The translations under genes were made by a program, and so were the position numbers. The notes beneath the pieces were generated by a model. It did not search any database, was not told the DNA's origin, and saw only the letters and a list, made by a program, of their open reading frames with translations. From assembly GCA_022036555.1 (NCBI GenBank), contig CM039133.1, positions 9,827,894-9,891,893 of the forward strand: DNA of 64,000 nt. The letters run 5' to 3'. Positions 11,935 to 22,031 of the stretch are shown in pieces. The DNA is from Microstegium vimineum (taxonomy: Eukaryota; Streptophyta; Magnoliopsida; Poales; Poaceae). Each line of letters opens with the position of its first letter. The first letter of the stretch is position 1.

Positions 11935-12150
11935 ACATCACAGTGTATTTAAGAAGAGAGAGGTGAAATGAGTTTCATCTCTTGGCACGAATACCAACTC
12001 TCTCTGAGTCATGAAATTAAATGCGTATGAAACTATAAAATGAAACTCTTCATTGAGAGTGATAGTTTCATTCGAGTTTTATTTCATCTCATATGGCATG
12101 ACGTCTTGGAAACAATGAAATGAAACTCGCCATTGAGGCCTTATGCTTGA
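11935..12150. mobile_element. MITE of the GAAACTC family, copy 1 (truncated)
   Basis: Shares AGATGAAACTC, ACCAACTCTC, AATTAAATGC and GGAAACARTRMAATGAAACTC blocks with 15745-16015 and 19229-19526. It ends CGCCATTGAGGCC. No coding capacity. One terminus is not resolved. Confidence 0.55.
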
Positions 12151-12367
12151 GCCCTCCTCGACTCTAGTTTTTGCACTAGCGACTTCACAGATGTTCTACA
12201 ATATGTCGTGTTCGTCATGTGTGGAGTCTAGTGATCTTCAAATACTTAGCCATGTATGTGCCTTTAGAAGCCTGCTTGGTTATGGTCCTTTCCTCCGACA
12301 CCGAAGCCGGAGGAGCCGCACCAAACACGAACTGATGGAGGAGCCCTTCTAGGCGTCGATTATTAGG
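12151..12367. other. Short intergenic stretch
   Basis: A 69-codon open frame (12143-12352, plus) has no recognisable domain and is not supported as a gene. Confidence 0.3.
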
Positions 12368-13420
12368 CACTATTAAACAACATTTTTATAAGGCATTTTT
12401 AAAATAGGATCCAAGATGGGTGGGCCAGTTGCCCACCCCGGTTAATCGTGGTAGGGAAGCTGGCCTAGCAACTGCCTGCATTAATTCTTAACTGAGACGG
12501 GCAACGCAACTAAACCGTCTCTGTTAATAGGCGTTAGCCAAGGGGGTTGCCTTAGTTGGCTGCCTTGGTTAATCGATTAACCAAGACGTTTGGTATAATG
12601 CAATCGCCTCGGTTATAATACGATTAACCGAGGTAGTTGCCTTACAGCGCCAGCTCGGTTAAGCCTAAAATAAATTAAGTATTATATTTCAGATTTTTTA
12701 TTTGAAATCATTTTGTTAATGGAAAACTACGTTTAAATTTGTCACATTTGAAATTTGAATTTTTCAAATGACATCAAATGGACAAACAACCTAAAAAAAT
12801 CATGTAGATCACAAAAAATTAATCATCTTTATATTTGACAATTTTTTCATTTGAAAGCATCAAACTAAGAATAATTACATGTAAAGTTGGTACCTTTGAA
12901 ATTTAAATTTTGCAAACGACTTTGTATGAGAAATGGCCAAAATAAAAGTTGTAGATCTTGAAAAGTTAATAAACTTTGTAGCTGTCAACCTTTTTGTTTG
13001 AATTCATTAAGAGTGTTAAACACTTATTTCAAATTCAGTTCAATATAATATGAGAATACAAAATATCAATTGTTGACACAAGTGCCAATAGGTTAGAGTG
13101 GTAGTTCCTCATGTATCGAGGGGTTTAAATTTGAACCCTTGCAACCGTGCACGACATGGTTTTCGCGTGAGATGCCATTGTTGCTGCGCGGGCGATGAGA
13201 AATATGTGATCTTCTCTAATTTTTCTATGATTTTTCTCGATTGCAAGATATTTGTTTTTATAGAAAAAAGTAAAACCGAAGAAAAGAAGAAAGGCTTATA
13301 TGGGCTTGGTCCAGCCCACAAGGAATCCCAATTTGAAGGATTCAGCCCAGGTAAAAAAAAAAAACCCAGCAGAAGAGGCACACTCGGATCATGCCACGGC
13401 CTGCCCCCCTAAGTTCCAGC
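12368..13420. mobile_element. CACTA-like remnant, non-autonomous
   Basis: Begins CACTATTAAACAACATTTTT, followed to 12670 by repeated GGTTAATCG/CGATTAACC/CCTCGGTTA motifs in both orientations, the sub-terminal repeat pattern of CACTA elements. An AT-rich body follows with CATTTGAAATTTGAATTTTT blocks, then a tRNA-like piece near 13092-13145 (AGAGTGGTAG ... GAACCC). The order matches the complete element at 14346-15497. The right end is not found. Confidence 0.5.
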
Positions 13421-13790
13421 TCTATTGTATTCTATACTACCAATATCGGTGTACGTTAAATGGTTTGCAAACCTCTTGTTTTGTCTAGCTAGCTGCTTTA
13501 TCGACGACGCCAACTAAAATCCAACAAAGGAAGACGAGGTCACGCTACACGTCATAGTAATCTAGTAGTCTGAAGTTGTCCGATCCCCCACGACAGAAGT
13601 AAAAATCCATACGAATGATGATGTATATAGTGCCCGGCGGCCGGCCGGTGTCTAGATGTTTAAGAACGCGTATGTATACAGCGTGGAGGGGAAGAAGAGC
13701 TAGCTAGCTAGCTGAATTAGCCAACCCAAACCAAAGCAAAGACATCAAGAGCGAGAAGTGTGGACAGAGAGGTCACAATAACATACAACA

Positions 13791-14087
13791 ATGGCGGTTA
13801 GCAAGGTGCATGCAGTCGTGGTCGTTGTCTTGGCGATGGAGCTGCTTGTTGCGCTAGCTCCTGCAGGGACGGAGACGGCGTACATCGACGGCCGCGACCT
13901 GGCGGCGAAGGTCGGGATAAGAAGGCTTCTGCAAGATGACTGCATTCTTCAAGGTTTTCCCTGCTGCACTTTCAACGGTAACGACAACTGCTGCCAACCA
14001 GATAAGAATATTTGTAGTGCCAGTTCTTCTGAGGTTGGCCTTTGTGACCAATCGTGCGAGCGTCGAGATACGCGTTCGAATCCGTGA
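13791..14087 (+). CDS. Small secreted cysteine-rich peptide
   Basis: 98 residues. Residues 1-26 form a hydrophobic signal peptide (VVVVVLAMELLVALAPAG core), so secretion to the apoplast is expected. A short linker ends in RRLLQ. The mature part has eight cysteines (51, 58, 59, 67, 68, 75, 85, 89) spaced C-x6-CC-x7-CC-x6-C-x9-C-x3-C, which allows four disulphides. I do not recognise a named family; the two vicinal CC pairs resemble knottin-like peptides. The ATG follows an AACAACAATGG context. A weak TATGTATACA (13671-13680) lies 111 bp upstream and an AATAAT polyadenylation-like signal near 14302. It lies between two CACTA-type elements and is intact. Role unknown; signalling or defence is a guess. 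Confidence 0.7.
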   Translation: MAVSKVHAVVVVVLAMELLVALAPAGTETAYIDGRDLAAKVGIRRLLQDDCILQGFPCCTFNGNDNCCQPDKNICSASSSEVGLCDQSCERRDTRSNP

Positions 14088-14892
14088 ACCCAGTTTAACC
14101 CATTCCCTTATCCAATCTAGAAGGGTAATGGCTACTTTGTATGTCTGTCCTACGACGATATATGTGCGCATGTTTCGAAGGTCGTCGGCGGTCTGTCTGA
14201 TATGTTGTGATCATGTCTCTCTGTAACTCGTTTCCGTTGTTGTTGTTATGTTTCAAAAGGTGTAGATAGGTGAGCAAGCTCTGTAATCTTTTCAGATTCT
14301 GAATAATGGATGACGGCGCGCTACGTTCCAAATGCAAGGAACCTGCACTAGTACAAAAATCATTTTTGCTGTCACGTCGTTTTTTTTTCACAGATGGTTC
14401 ACAATTTTATGACGTCAGTAAAAAAATAGGATGGGCCCAGCAAGAGAACCGCCTGTGTAAAATCATTTACACAGGCGGCTGACATTATAAACCGCCTGTA
14501 AATAGGGTATTTACACAGGCGGTTCATAATGTCAGCCGCCTGTGTAAATACCTGTAGAGTTAATTTTTTTGATTTTTGTAAGCGACCTTTGATGGAAAAA
14601 CTTTGTACATGAAATTTGTAGATCTCGAAAAGTTATGAAACTTTGTAGTTCACAACTTTTTCATTTGAAATCATCTTGTCATCGAAAATTACGTTTGAAT
14701 GTGTCAAATTTGAAATTTAAATTTTTGTAAACGACCTCGGATGAAAAAACTTGCTACATGAAAGTTGTAGGTTTTGAAAAGTTATGAAACTTTGTAGTTC
14801 ACAACTTTTTCATTTGAATTCATTTAGTGGCTCAAACAATCAATTTACACTCGGTTTAGTATAGAATATGAAGAAGTACTAACGAATCTAGA

Positions 14893-14966
14893 CATAAGTG
14901 AGTCATGGGTGGAGTGGTAGACAAGGTACCGCATGAGGGTGAGGTCTCAGGTTCGAATCCCCGGCG
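14893..14966 (+). other. tRNA-like relic inside the CACTA element
   Basis: GTGGAGTGGTAGACAAGG resembles a D-arm/A-box and GGTTCGAATCC (14950-14960) is a perfect B-box (T-arm). Acceptor and anticodon arms do not pair properly, so this is not a functional tRNA gene. Similar pieces lie at about 13092-13145 and, as a second T-arm, at 15129-15141. Confidence 0.5.
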
Positions 14967-15360
14967 GAGCGCGTTTGCGAATTTTTTACGTGAAAAAATG
15001 CGCGACTTGCGACTTTAATTCCCGGCGGATTAATACTACGCTTGTCTCAGGATTTAATTCTTTTTTTTCGATTTAAAAAACACGATTTTATTCTGCGGAT
15101 TAATACAGGCGGCTCACAACCTGTGAAATGTTCGAATCCCCGGTGGAGCGCGTTCGCGAATTTTACGTGAAAAAATGCGCGACTTGCGACTTTAATTCCC
15201 GGCGGATTAATACTACGCTTCTCCCAGGATTTAATTCTTTTTTTTCGATTTTAAAAACACGATTTTATTCTGCGGATTAATACAGGCGGCTGACAAAGTG
15301 AGCTTTCGATTTTAAAAACACGATTTTTTCTGCGGATTAATACAGGCGGCTGACAAAGTG
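14951..15360. repeat. 179-bp tandem duplication plus partial third copy
   Basis: GTTCGAATCCCCGG starts at 14951 and again at 15130, and the units match almost throughout (GCGACTTTAATTCCCGGCGG in both). A ~59-bp tail, TTTCGATTTTAAAAACACGA to CTGACAAAGTG, is repeated once more at 15303-15360. Confidence 0.85.
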
Positions 15361-15744
15361 TTTCACAGGCGGCTCACAGCCTGCCACCTGTACTGTGGGC
15401 CGATTAGTACTGACCCCAGTACAGGCGGTGGGCTTGGCCGCCTGTATAAATGTCTCTACCACCGCCTCTAAAAATGTTTTTTGTACCAGTGCTAGTGCTG
15501 GAGTGTTCTGAATTTATATTTGTCAATTTCATGGAATTTGTTTTCCTAGGAACGAGAACGCAGCTTCGTAGATTTTGATTTCCCTTTTCCTCTGAGTTTC
15601 CCTTAATAACTATACAGTTGCATGCACATCCACACATACACATTCTCCTCTCCAAGAGCTTTTCTAAACATATATATATCTCTATATCTCCATTTGGAGA
15701 TCCAATCATCCTGAAAAGTTTCACTATATGCATATATCTATCTG

Positions 15745-16015
15745 TTAAGCTGGTCTTAGCGGAAAGTTTTATATCATTGTTTCCAAAACTATCATATTGT
15801 ATGGACGGAATGAAACATATATAAAACACTACCTTCAATGAAAATTTCATTCTACAGTTTCATTAATATTTAATTTAATAATTTAATTAGAGAGAGTTGG
15901 TAATTATGTCAAGAGACTCATTTCTTCTCTCTTATTAAATACGGTGTTGTCAGATTATCAAAATCATTTATGTGATAACTTATTTAATGTCAATGAAACT
16001 CTGAGACTATTCTTA
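15745..16015. mobile_element. MITE of the GAAACTC family, copy 2
   Basis: Begins near TGGTCTTAGCGGAAAGTTTT, contains AGAGAGTTGGTAATTATG and AAGAGACTCATTTC, and ends AATGAAACTCTGAGAC. Same family as 11935-12150 and 19229-19526, in the opposite orientation to copy 1. No coding capacity. Confidence 0.55.
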
Positions 16016-17893
16016 TTATATGCTTCCATAACTATCACAAAAAAGATTTTAGAAGACATGCCCTTTTTAGTTTCAGAAGCGGACATAAATTTTGCATTTC
16101 TCCCAAAATAACTAACGATTTACGAAATGGTCGAAACCCAAAAGTTGTCCATCTCTCAAAGTCGATTTACGGAGGCGGTCGTTATAAGAGAAGCGTATTT
16201 ATAAGAACTACGTACATAAGCAAATAAAGTCTAGCTAGATAACCATCTTCTAGCCCACATCAGTCCACTATCAGTCTCCCCCTACACCTTTCTATCTATC
16301 TTCCTCATCCGTGCCACCCCCACTCTCCTCCTCACCCGCCCACCTCGATCTCTCCCTCACCCTCAATAGCGCACGGTGACGTATGAGCTCTCCCTCATCC
16401 GGGTAGCCCCACTCTCCTCATCACTCACTCCTTTGCCATCGACAACACGCAACGACAGATCAAGCTCACACGACAAGCAGTAGCGGTGCATATGGCGGCT
16501 CTACTACCCCGATAGTGGCACATGGGGTGTTGGTTATTCATATGCTCTTGTTATTCTGCTAGAGCAAAGACTATTGTTGTAGCATTTAGTCTAGGAGTAT
16601 TCCAGGGTATTGTATTTATCCTCAATGGTTAAAAAATGTGATAGCTAACCATGTATCGACTAACTAATATACCAACTAGACTAGAGTGGGGGTAAATGAT
16701 ATATATGATATGTGAAATGGCACACATAGAAGAAGTCCAAACATAAAGGTAAGCAATCTAGCTAGTAGGGAGGACACCAAGTGAATATAAGGTTTTCAAT
16801 GATTCAAACTGTACTTCTAGTTAAACCTTAATCATACAATTGCAACACAGGGATTGAGTCGAGAGAACAAGTATATTAGGTGGTAGGTGACACAAGAGAT
16901 GAAACTCCTACATGGAACATCTACCATGTTACTGGAGCTTTACCATTTAATAACTTTTCTAACAACACGTGGTGGAAGGCTTGACAAGGATGTCACCACT
17001 TGCGAGCTACCACAAACAATCCATGTAACAAGCAGTAACCCAATGCAAGATAATGTATAAGCACCACATTTTCCCATACCACCCTTCGGTCATGCTCGCG
17101 CCCGCTGAGGCGCTGACTGCGGTCGTGCCCGCCTGTGCCTGCCCCGCTGGCCGCGTTCCACGCTTTGCCCCACGTCGGCCGCACCCACCGTGGATAGTGA
17201 TGGAGAAGTGGCCAAGCCTGACAAGGGAGCAAGTCGTCGCCCCATTACGGAACAGTGATCGAGAGGTAGCTAGCCGTGGCGTCGAACTCGACGAGAGAGC
17301 AGGCACCGGGTGGAGGAATAAGCGGCACCCGGCAAGGGGGCTAGAGGTTCGGCTCCAGGTAGATGCGGAGCTTGCTCATGCAATGGAGCTAGAAGCCGGC
17401 CGGTGATGGTGGCGGAAGCAAGGTTCAGCTCAGTGCCATAGAGTGGAAACGACGAAGAAATAGAGGGGAAGGAGATGATAAAAAGGGTATTTCGGTCTTT
17501 GTTCATCACCTTTAATGCCTCTTATGTCTTTGAAACCAAACTTTAGTCTAGTGTAAACAAACCACACAGGGCGATAATTTATTAATTACCGCACATTTAT
17601 TACACACCATGGTAAAAGGGTGGCCGCATGCTCCGAAGATCCATGCCATTACACAAATACTGAAATACATGAAGGTATATATCACGACATACTATTCTGA
17701 TATTCCTTCAGGACTACACGTACGCGCAGGTACAAGTGGTACGGATGGACGTACGTAAGTACATGCAGTGTACATATATATCTACATATTATATATAGAC
17801 ACTTACAAGCATGAAGAACATAAACTTTATTATTATAGATATATATAGGCGGGAGGAGCTGTGTACTGCTTTTCGCCGAACGTCGATAGGCTA
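16016..17893. other. Intergenic, no convincing gene
   Basis: 16230-16450 is rich in CCTC/CTCC. 16930-17025 (TTTACCATTTAATAACTTTT ... GCTACCACAAACAATC) is a diverged copy of 21250-21350, part of a LINE relic. 17050-17400 is GC-rich and open in several frames with no recognisable domain. 17600-17860 is AT-rich and probably the 3' flank of the small gene on the minus strand. Confidence 0.4.
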
Positions 17894-18202
17894 CTACTGG
17901 AAGTCGTCAACTGCGGCCTTGGTTCCCTTCTGGCGTCTGGTCTTGAAGTAGTTCTGGGGATCCTCCTCGAACTTGTCGCGGAAGATGGTCTGGCCACCGG
18001 ATTCCGGCGCCTTCATCGTCTTCCTCAGCCTGACCGGCGTATCCTCAGCCGTTTGGTCGTCCTTCTCTGTACTAGTGTCCCCAACAGAGGACAGCAGCAG
18101 GAAGGCACCGGCGGCAACCGCGACAGCCCCCGCAGCGGCGACCCCGAGGATGCGGCGGCCGATCCAAGACTCTTCGCTTTTCTCCTTCTCCTTCCTCTCC
18201 AT
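17894..18202 (-). CDS. Small single-pass membrane protein, unrecognised family
   Basis: 102 residues, starting MERKEKEKSEESWIGRR at 18202. This ATG was chosen because a good TATA box lies about 80 bp upstream and the in-frame codons further upstream fall in the likely 5' leader or promoter. Residues 18-40 (ILGVAAAGAVAVAAGAFLLL core) form one alanine-rich transmembrane helix behind a basic RR. The C-terminal half is hydrophilic, with PVRLRKTMKAPESGG and a DPQNYFKTRRQKG tail. I know no family name; small proteins of this shape occur in plant endomembranes or organelles, so location is open. The frame is intact and the codon use GC-rich. A MITE directly abuts the promoter. Confidence 0.7.
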   Translation of the reverse strand: MERKEKEKSEESWIGRRILGVAAAGAVAVAAGAFLLLSSVGDTSTEKDDQTAEDTPVRLRKTMKAPESGGQTIFRDKFEEDPQNYFKTRRQKGTKAAVDDFQ

Positions 18203-18280
18203 TTCGCTGAGTACCGAAGAGAGACAGATCAGTGGATATGGAAGATGGATTGATGGCGTATGTTGTGCAGTTTTGTACTG

Positions 18281-18290
18281 AGATATATAT
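18281..18290 (-). promoter_or_regulatory. TATA box of the small membrane protein gene
   Basis: Minus strand reads ATATATATCT, 79 bp before the ATG at 18202. The MITE terminus GGGTGTTTGG starts within a few bases of it on the upstream side. Confidence 0.6.
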
Positions 18291-18292
18291 GG

Positions 18293-18662
18293 GGTGTTTG
18301 GATACTCTTGGCAAATTGACAAATTGGTAAAAGAGCAAAAGAATTGCTACTTTTTAGCAAATAGATCCAAACATGCAAGGTAAAAAATGACAAAAGAGCA
18401 AAAAATTGTCATTTGCCTTGCCACTTTGGAGTGGCAAATGACAAATTTGCTCTTTTGTCAATTTGACAATTTGCCTGTTTGAATCCCCTTGGCAAATTGG
18501 GAAAAGAGCAAAAGAATTGCTACTTTTTGGTAAATGGATCCAAACATGCAAGACAAAAAATGGCAAAAGAACAAAAAATTATCATTTGTCATTTATCATT
18601 TTGAAGTGGCAAATGACAAATTTGCTCTTTTGCTAATTTGCCAATGGGATCCAAACACCCAG
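18293..18662. mobile_element. MITE pair with GGGTGTTTGGAT ends
   Basis: The left end GGGTGTTTGGATACTCTTGG and right end CCAATGGGATCCAAACACCC are inverted repeats. The interior is a tandem duplication of about 185 bp: AAAGAGCAAAAGAATTGCTA and GGCAAATGACAAATTTGC each appear twice, at 18334/18498 and 18433/18607. The superfamily is uncertain (hAT-like end, no clear target duplication). Confidence 0.7.
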
Positions 18663-19228
18663 GTCGACGGGACCCAGCTACCATTGACTATTCCGGCCCG
18701 CTAGTCAAGTCGTCAGGGCATATGCATAGTGCAGAGCCATAGATCGTTGATTGATCTATGTAATACAATTATTTATTGTCAATTCTAGACAATAGTACAA
18801 CAAATTGTCGAAAGAAAATAGTGTAAAAGGGGATGTTTCGATAGTGCTATACCTAATACTTATACTGGCATCCTAATACTCATAGCATGGCCTAATATAA
18901 ACAAGCGCGCATGGGCCCATGCGTATCACAACTTGGCATATAACTTATGGTTAACTCTCCACATTTTTTTTACTTATAAGAAATATGTAGATAGTAGCCA
19001 GTTATTTCATCATTTATTTCAGCAACATTTCTTGGACATTAAAAATACTAATATGACACTGTATTGATGAAGACAAAGATGATAAAAGTTTTATGGGAGT
19101 ACATTCCTAAAGTTTTATGGAGATGGAACTCTTCAATTATGTTTCCAAAATATGACTGCTTGGAAACTAGGACATGAAGTTCTATTGACAATTTGCATCG
19201 TCCTATGTGTTTCAAGTCTGTAATAATA
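18663..19228. other. Intergenic, no gene recognised
   Basis: AT-rich upstream sequence without a convincing ORF or repeat border. Confidence 0.35.
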
Positions 19229-19526
19229 AGGTCAGTCTCAATGGGAGTTTGATCGGAGTTTCATTGACATTTAATAGCCTGGCACATGTGCACTTCTGCT
19301 GATGTGACAATGTTTTAATGAAAAGAGAGAGAGAGAGGAAATGAGTGTGATGGAGATGAAACTCTCTTGACACGATTACCAACTCTCAATGGTAGAATTA
19401 AATGCCTATGAAACTCTGGAATGAAATTTTGCATTGAGAGTGAGAGTTTTAGTCAAGTTTTATTTTATTTTAGATGACATGGCAGTATTGGAAACAGTAC
19501 AATGAAACTCTATTGAAACTGGCCTA
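19229..19526. mobile_element. MITE of the GAAACTC family, copy 3 (best preserved)
   Basis: GGTCAGTCTCAATGGGAGTTT at the left is inverted at the right as AAACTCTATTGAAACTGGCC. The middle contains GAGATGAAACTCTCTTGACA and TACCAACTCTCAATGG. About 298 bp, non-coding. It serves as the reference for copies 1 and 2. Confidence 0.65.
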
Positions 19527-19949
19527 AGAAGAGTTCAAGGTTTCATGCTTATAGTGAATCAGTGATTGTTTTTTCATACACTTCAAATAAAACTACACGT
19601 CATCATTTCTAGTAAGTTGATGTCATCCTTATACATGCACCTTAATGATGGAATTTCTTTGTGGTGGACCTAGCATGACTCCTCGCTCCACTATATGTAA
19701 TTTCTTCACAAAGAAGCTGTGACCCTTTAGTCGTCCCAGGAGCCAATGGAGTGTGGAACTTTTATCTTTAATTTCTGCACCAACCTTTGTTTTCATCTCT
19801 TTTCATAAGAGCCACGTTGGTACAATTATTTGTCTAATAAATCCGACGTATAGGTCACTCTTAGGCCCTTGCACTCAATAAAAAGGCAGTTTCAACGGCA
19901 CCCTCCCACTTGACTAGCTCCTTATATATTATCCCCTACATCAATCCAC

Positions 19950-19995
<46 letters not shown>

Positions 19996-20226
19996 TTTTT
20001 ACTTACTGTAGAAACTAATGTGCAAAGGCAGTGTCTCCAACCACTTCTATTCAAGCGCTTCTAGCAATAATTTCTAGAGGGGGATATATGCAACATCATC
20101 TAAAATTTGATTTTTAAAGGAGCCATCTTTTATTTTAAAAAAAACTGGATCCACGATGGCTAGACAGTCCCTGGTATTCCGGCTTAAGAAGAATATATTC
20201 TCACGCTGACAAAAAAAAATCTTATT
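19527..20226. other. Intergenic with (TA)n at 19953-19991
   Basis: A 39-bp TA microsatellite at 19953-19991. The remainder is AT-rich and shows no gene. Confidence 0.45.
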
Positions 20227-20820
20227 TTTAGAGATACGGAAGCACGAACCATCCTTGGAAATGAGCCATATTTTTCAAAGATGGTCGAAAAAGAATGGTA
20301 TTGGAATCTTCGTTATCAATATATACCTAGGTCAATCCTCAACAACATATCTACATCAAGGTGGCAACGCTGGACTCTTCTTCTGTCCTCATGGCAGAAG
20401 CGACTACTCTTGCATTGGTTGCAATCATGACTAAACGGATGCAACTCAGATTCACAACTCTCTATCAGATAATCAAGAGCTGGCCAGGTCCTTAATTTTG
20501 AGAATCAAGACACAATCCTCCAGACTGGAGATTCAAGTACCTCAATCAACTCTGTCAACCAAACCCTACACAGATACAAAATTTCTCAAGATTAGAAGAC
20601 TGAACCAAACAGCTGATTCATTAGGAAGCCAAGCTCTCAATTAATGATGTTGCCTCAGCTCCGCAGGCTACTTCCTTGTCTTGCTCAAACTCAGGCCATC
20701 ATCAGCAATGTCGATCCACTTCTGGATTTATTGCACTACTGTGCAACGCTTGACTCTGTTATGCTCTTAACAGCAAGTTTCTGCTAATTAATATTATGTT
20801 TTTTCATAAAAAAAAAGATG
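20227..20820 (+). mobile_element. LINE relic, RNase H-like 3' end with A-tail
   Basis: Fragments such as LDSSSVLMAEATTLAL (with a frame break) resemble the DSSxLMAEAxALALAA motif of the plant RNase H-like domain at the C-terminus of L1-type LINE polyproteins. The sequence ends CTAATTAATATTATG ... CATAAAAAAAAAG, a poly-A tail at 20811-20819. It is decayed and not functional. Confidence 0.6.
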
Positions 20821-21014
20821 GTGAAAAACATCAGCCGACACTAGAAACAAATTTCTGGAGGCAGATAAAAGATGAGATTGCACTGAGATAACTCTTCTTA
20901 TTACTAGAAGCGCTTTGGTTAGAGGTACTGAGATTGCACTGACCATTTGGTTAGCAGGCCGTTCTCGCATTCTTTTGTATTTAGATGCAGCTCCATCTAA
21001 ATCAACTGCCTCTT

Positions 21015-21350
21015 AAAATTAGAGACAAGGAAGCACAAGCCATCCTTGGAAATAAGCTACATTTTCAAAGATGGTTTAAAAGAGGCAGGTATTTTAGTCT
21101 TCGTTATCAATAGTTCAATACCCATGTCAATCTTCCACAACATATCTACATCAACAATGCTGGACTCTTCTTCTATCCTCATGGCAGAAGCAGCAGTTTT
21201 TGCTTTGGCTGCAATAACTTGCCTAACAACACACCGTGGAACCGGCTCATGTTACTGGAGGCTTACCTTTTTAATAATTTGCCTAACAACACATGGAGGA
21301 ATACATAGGCTAGATAAGATTGTCAACACTTGCTAGCTATCACAAACAAT
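21015..21350 (+). mobile_element. Second LINE relic of the same family
   Basis: Repeats the AGCACAAGCCATCCTTGGAA, CAACAACATATCTACATCAA-like and CTCATGGCAGAAGC blocks of 20227-20820. Here the RNase H-like piece reads MLDSSSILMAEAAVFALAA in one open frame. It then diverges into a CTAACAACACATGGAGGAAT block also present at about 16950. Confidence 0.6.
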
Positions 21351-21370
21351 CTGAAAAAACATCGAAACAA

Positions 21371-21717
21371 CAAATAGAGGGGGGTTAATATAGGAGCCAC
21401 CTGTGTTCATTTTCAGACCTCGATCTCGCCGTTCAGACTGTTCATTGAGCAAGAAGCGCTATAAGTAGGTATATATTGCCAAATGACAAATAGAGGGGGG
21501 TTAATATAGGAGCCACCTGTGTTCATTTTCAGACCTCGATCTCGCCGTTCAGACTGTTCATTGAGCAAGAAGCGCTATAAGTAGGTATATATTGCCAAAT
21601 GACAAATAGAGGGGGGTTAATATAGGAGCCACCTGTGTTCATTTTCAGACCTCGATCTCGCCGTTCAGACTGTTCATTGAGCAAGAAGCGCTATAAGTAG
21701 GTATATATTGCCAAATG
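21371..21717. repeat. Perfect 116-bp tandem triplication
   Basis: CAAATAGAGGGGGGTTAATA begins at 21371, 21487 and 21603, and the three units look identical base for base. The unit contains GAGCCACCTGTGTTCATTTT and CAAGAAGCGCTATAAGTAGG. No ORF or known repeat family is recognised. Confidence 0.95.
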
Positions 21718-22031
21718 TGTGGTTGATTATTTGATTTGATTACTATTAGTCAATTAGTCAAGAGTTTGATTATTGATTGTACGATTCAATTTTTGTCCTT
21801 AATGCCGCTGCCACTGAGCGTCGAATGAAACCTGATGGTGATCGACTTGTAGCTGAAGTTCTCATTCAGTGGTCGTCTTGGCCACCCTCTATTCCCAGCA
21901 ACAACGACAGAGGTGGATCATCAGCATATGAATGGTGACAACCCTGACTTAACTATTGCATGAAAACTGAATAAACAGGAGGCTAGAGGCCAGAATGAAA
22001 TAAGACGACGAGTAGCTCTAGTGTTCAGACT
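21718..22031. other. 3' flank of the dirigent-jacalin gene
   Basis: AT-rich at first, then mixed. No gene is seen. The minus-strand 3' untranslated region of the next gene presumably lies here. Confidence 0.3.

Larger units (their letters stand above)
14346..15497. mobile_element. Complete non-autonomous CACTA (En/Spm) element
   Basis: Starts CACTAGTACAAAAATCATT. The right end, reverse-complemented, starts CACTAGCACTGGTACAAAAA. The flanking bases are CTG on both sides (14343-14345 and 15498-15500), the 3-bp target duplication expected for CACTA. The right terminus carries a 5-bp insertion relative to the left. Sub-terminal ACAGGCGG/CCGCCTGT repeats occur at both ends. The 1152-bp interior encodes no transposase; it contains a tandem AT-rich repeat (about 14575-14830), a tRNA-like B-box and a 179-bp tandem duplication. 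Confidence 0.88.

Noticed and set aside
14893..14966. A tRNA gene
   Set aside because: The B-box is good but the acceptor and anticodon arms do not pair; it is treated as a relic.
17007..17406. GC-rich open frames on both strands as a gene
   Set aside because: No domain, no splice or promoter support, neighbouring sequence is repeat-derived.
21371..21717. CRISPR-like array
   Set aside because: Units are directly adjacent with no unique spacers, and the DNA is plant nuclear sequence.
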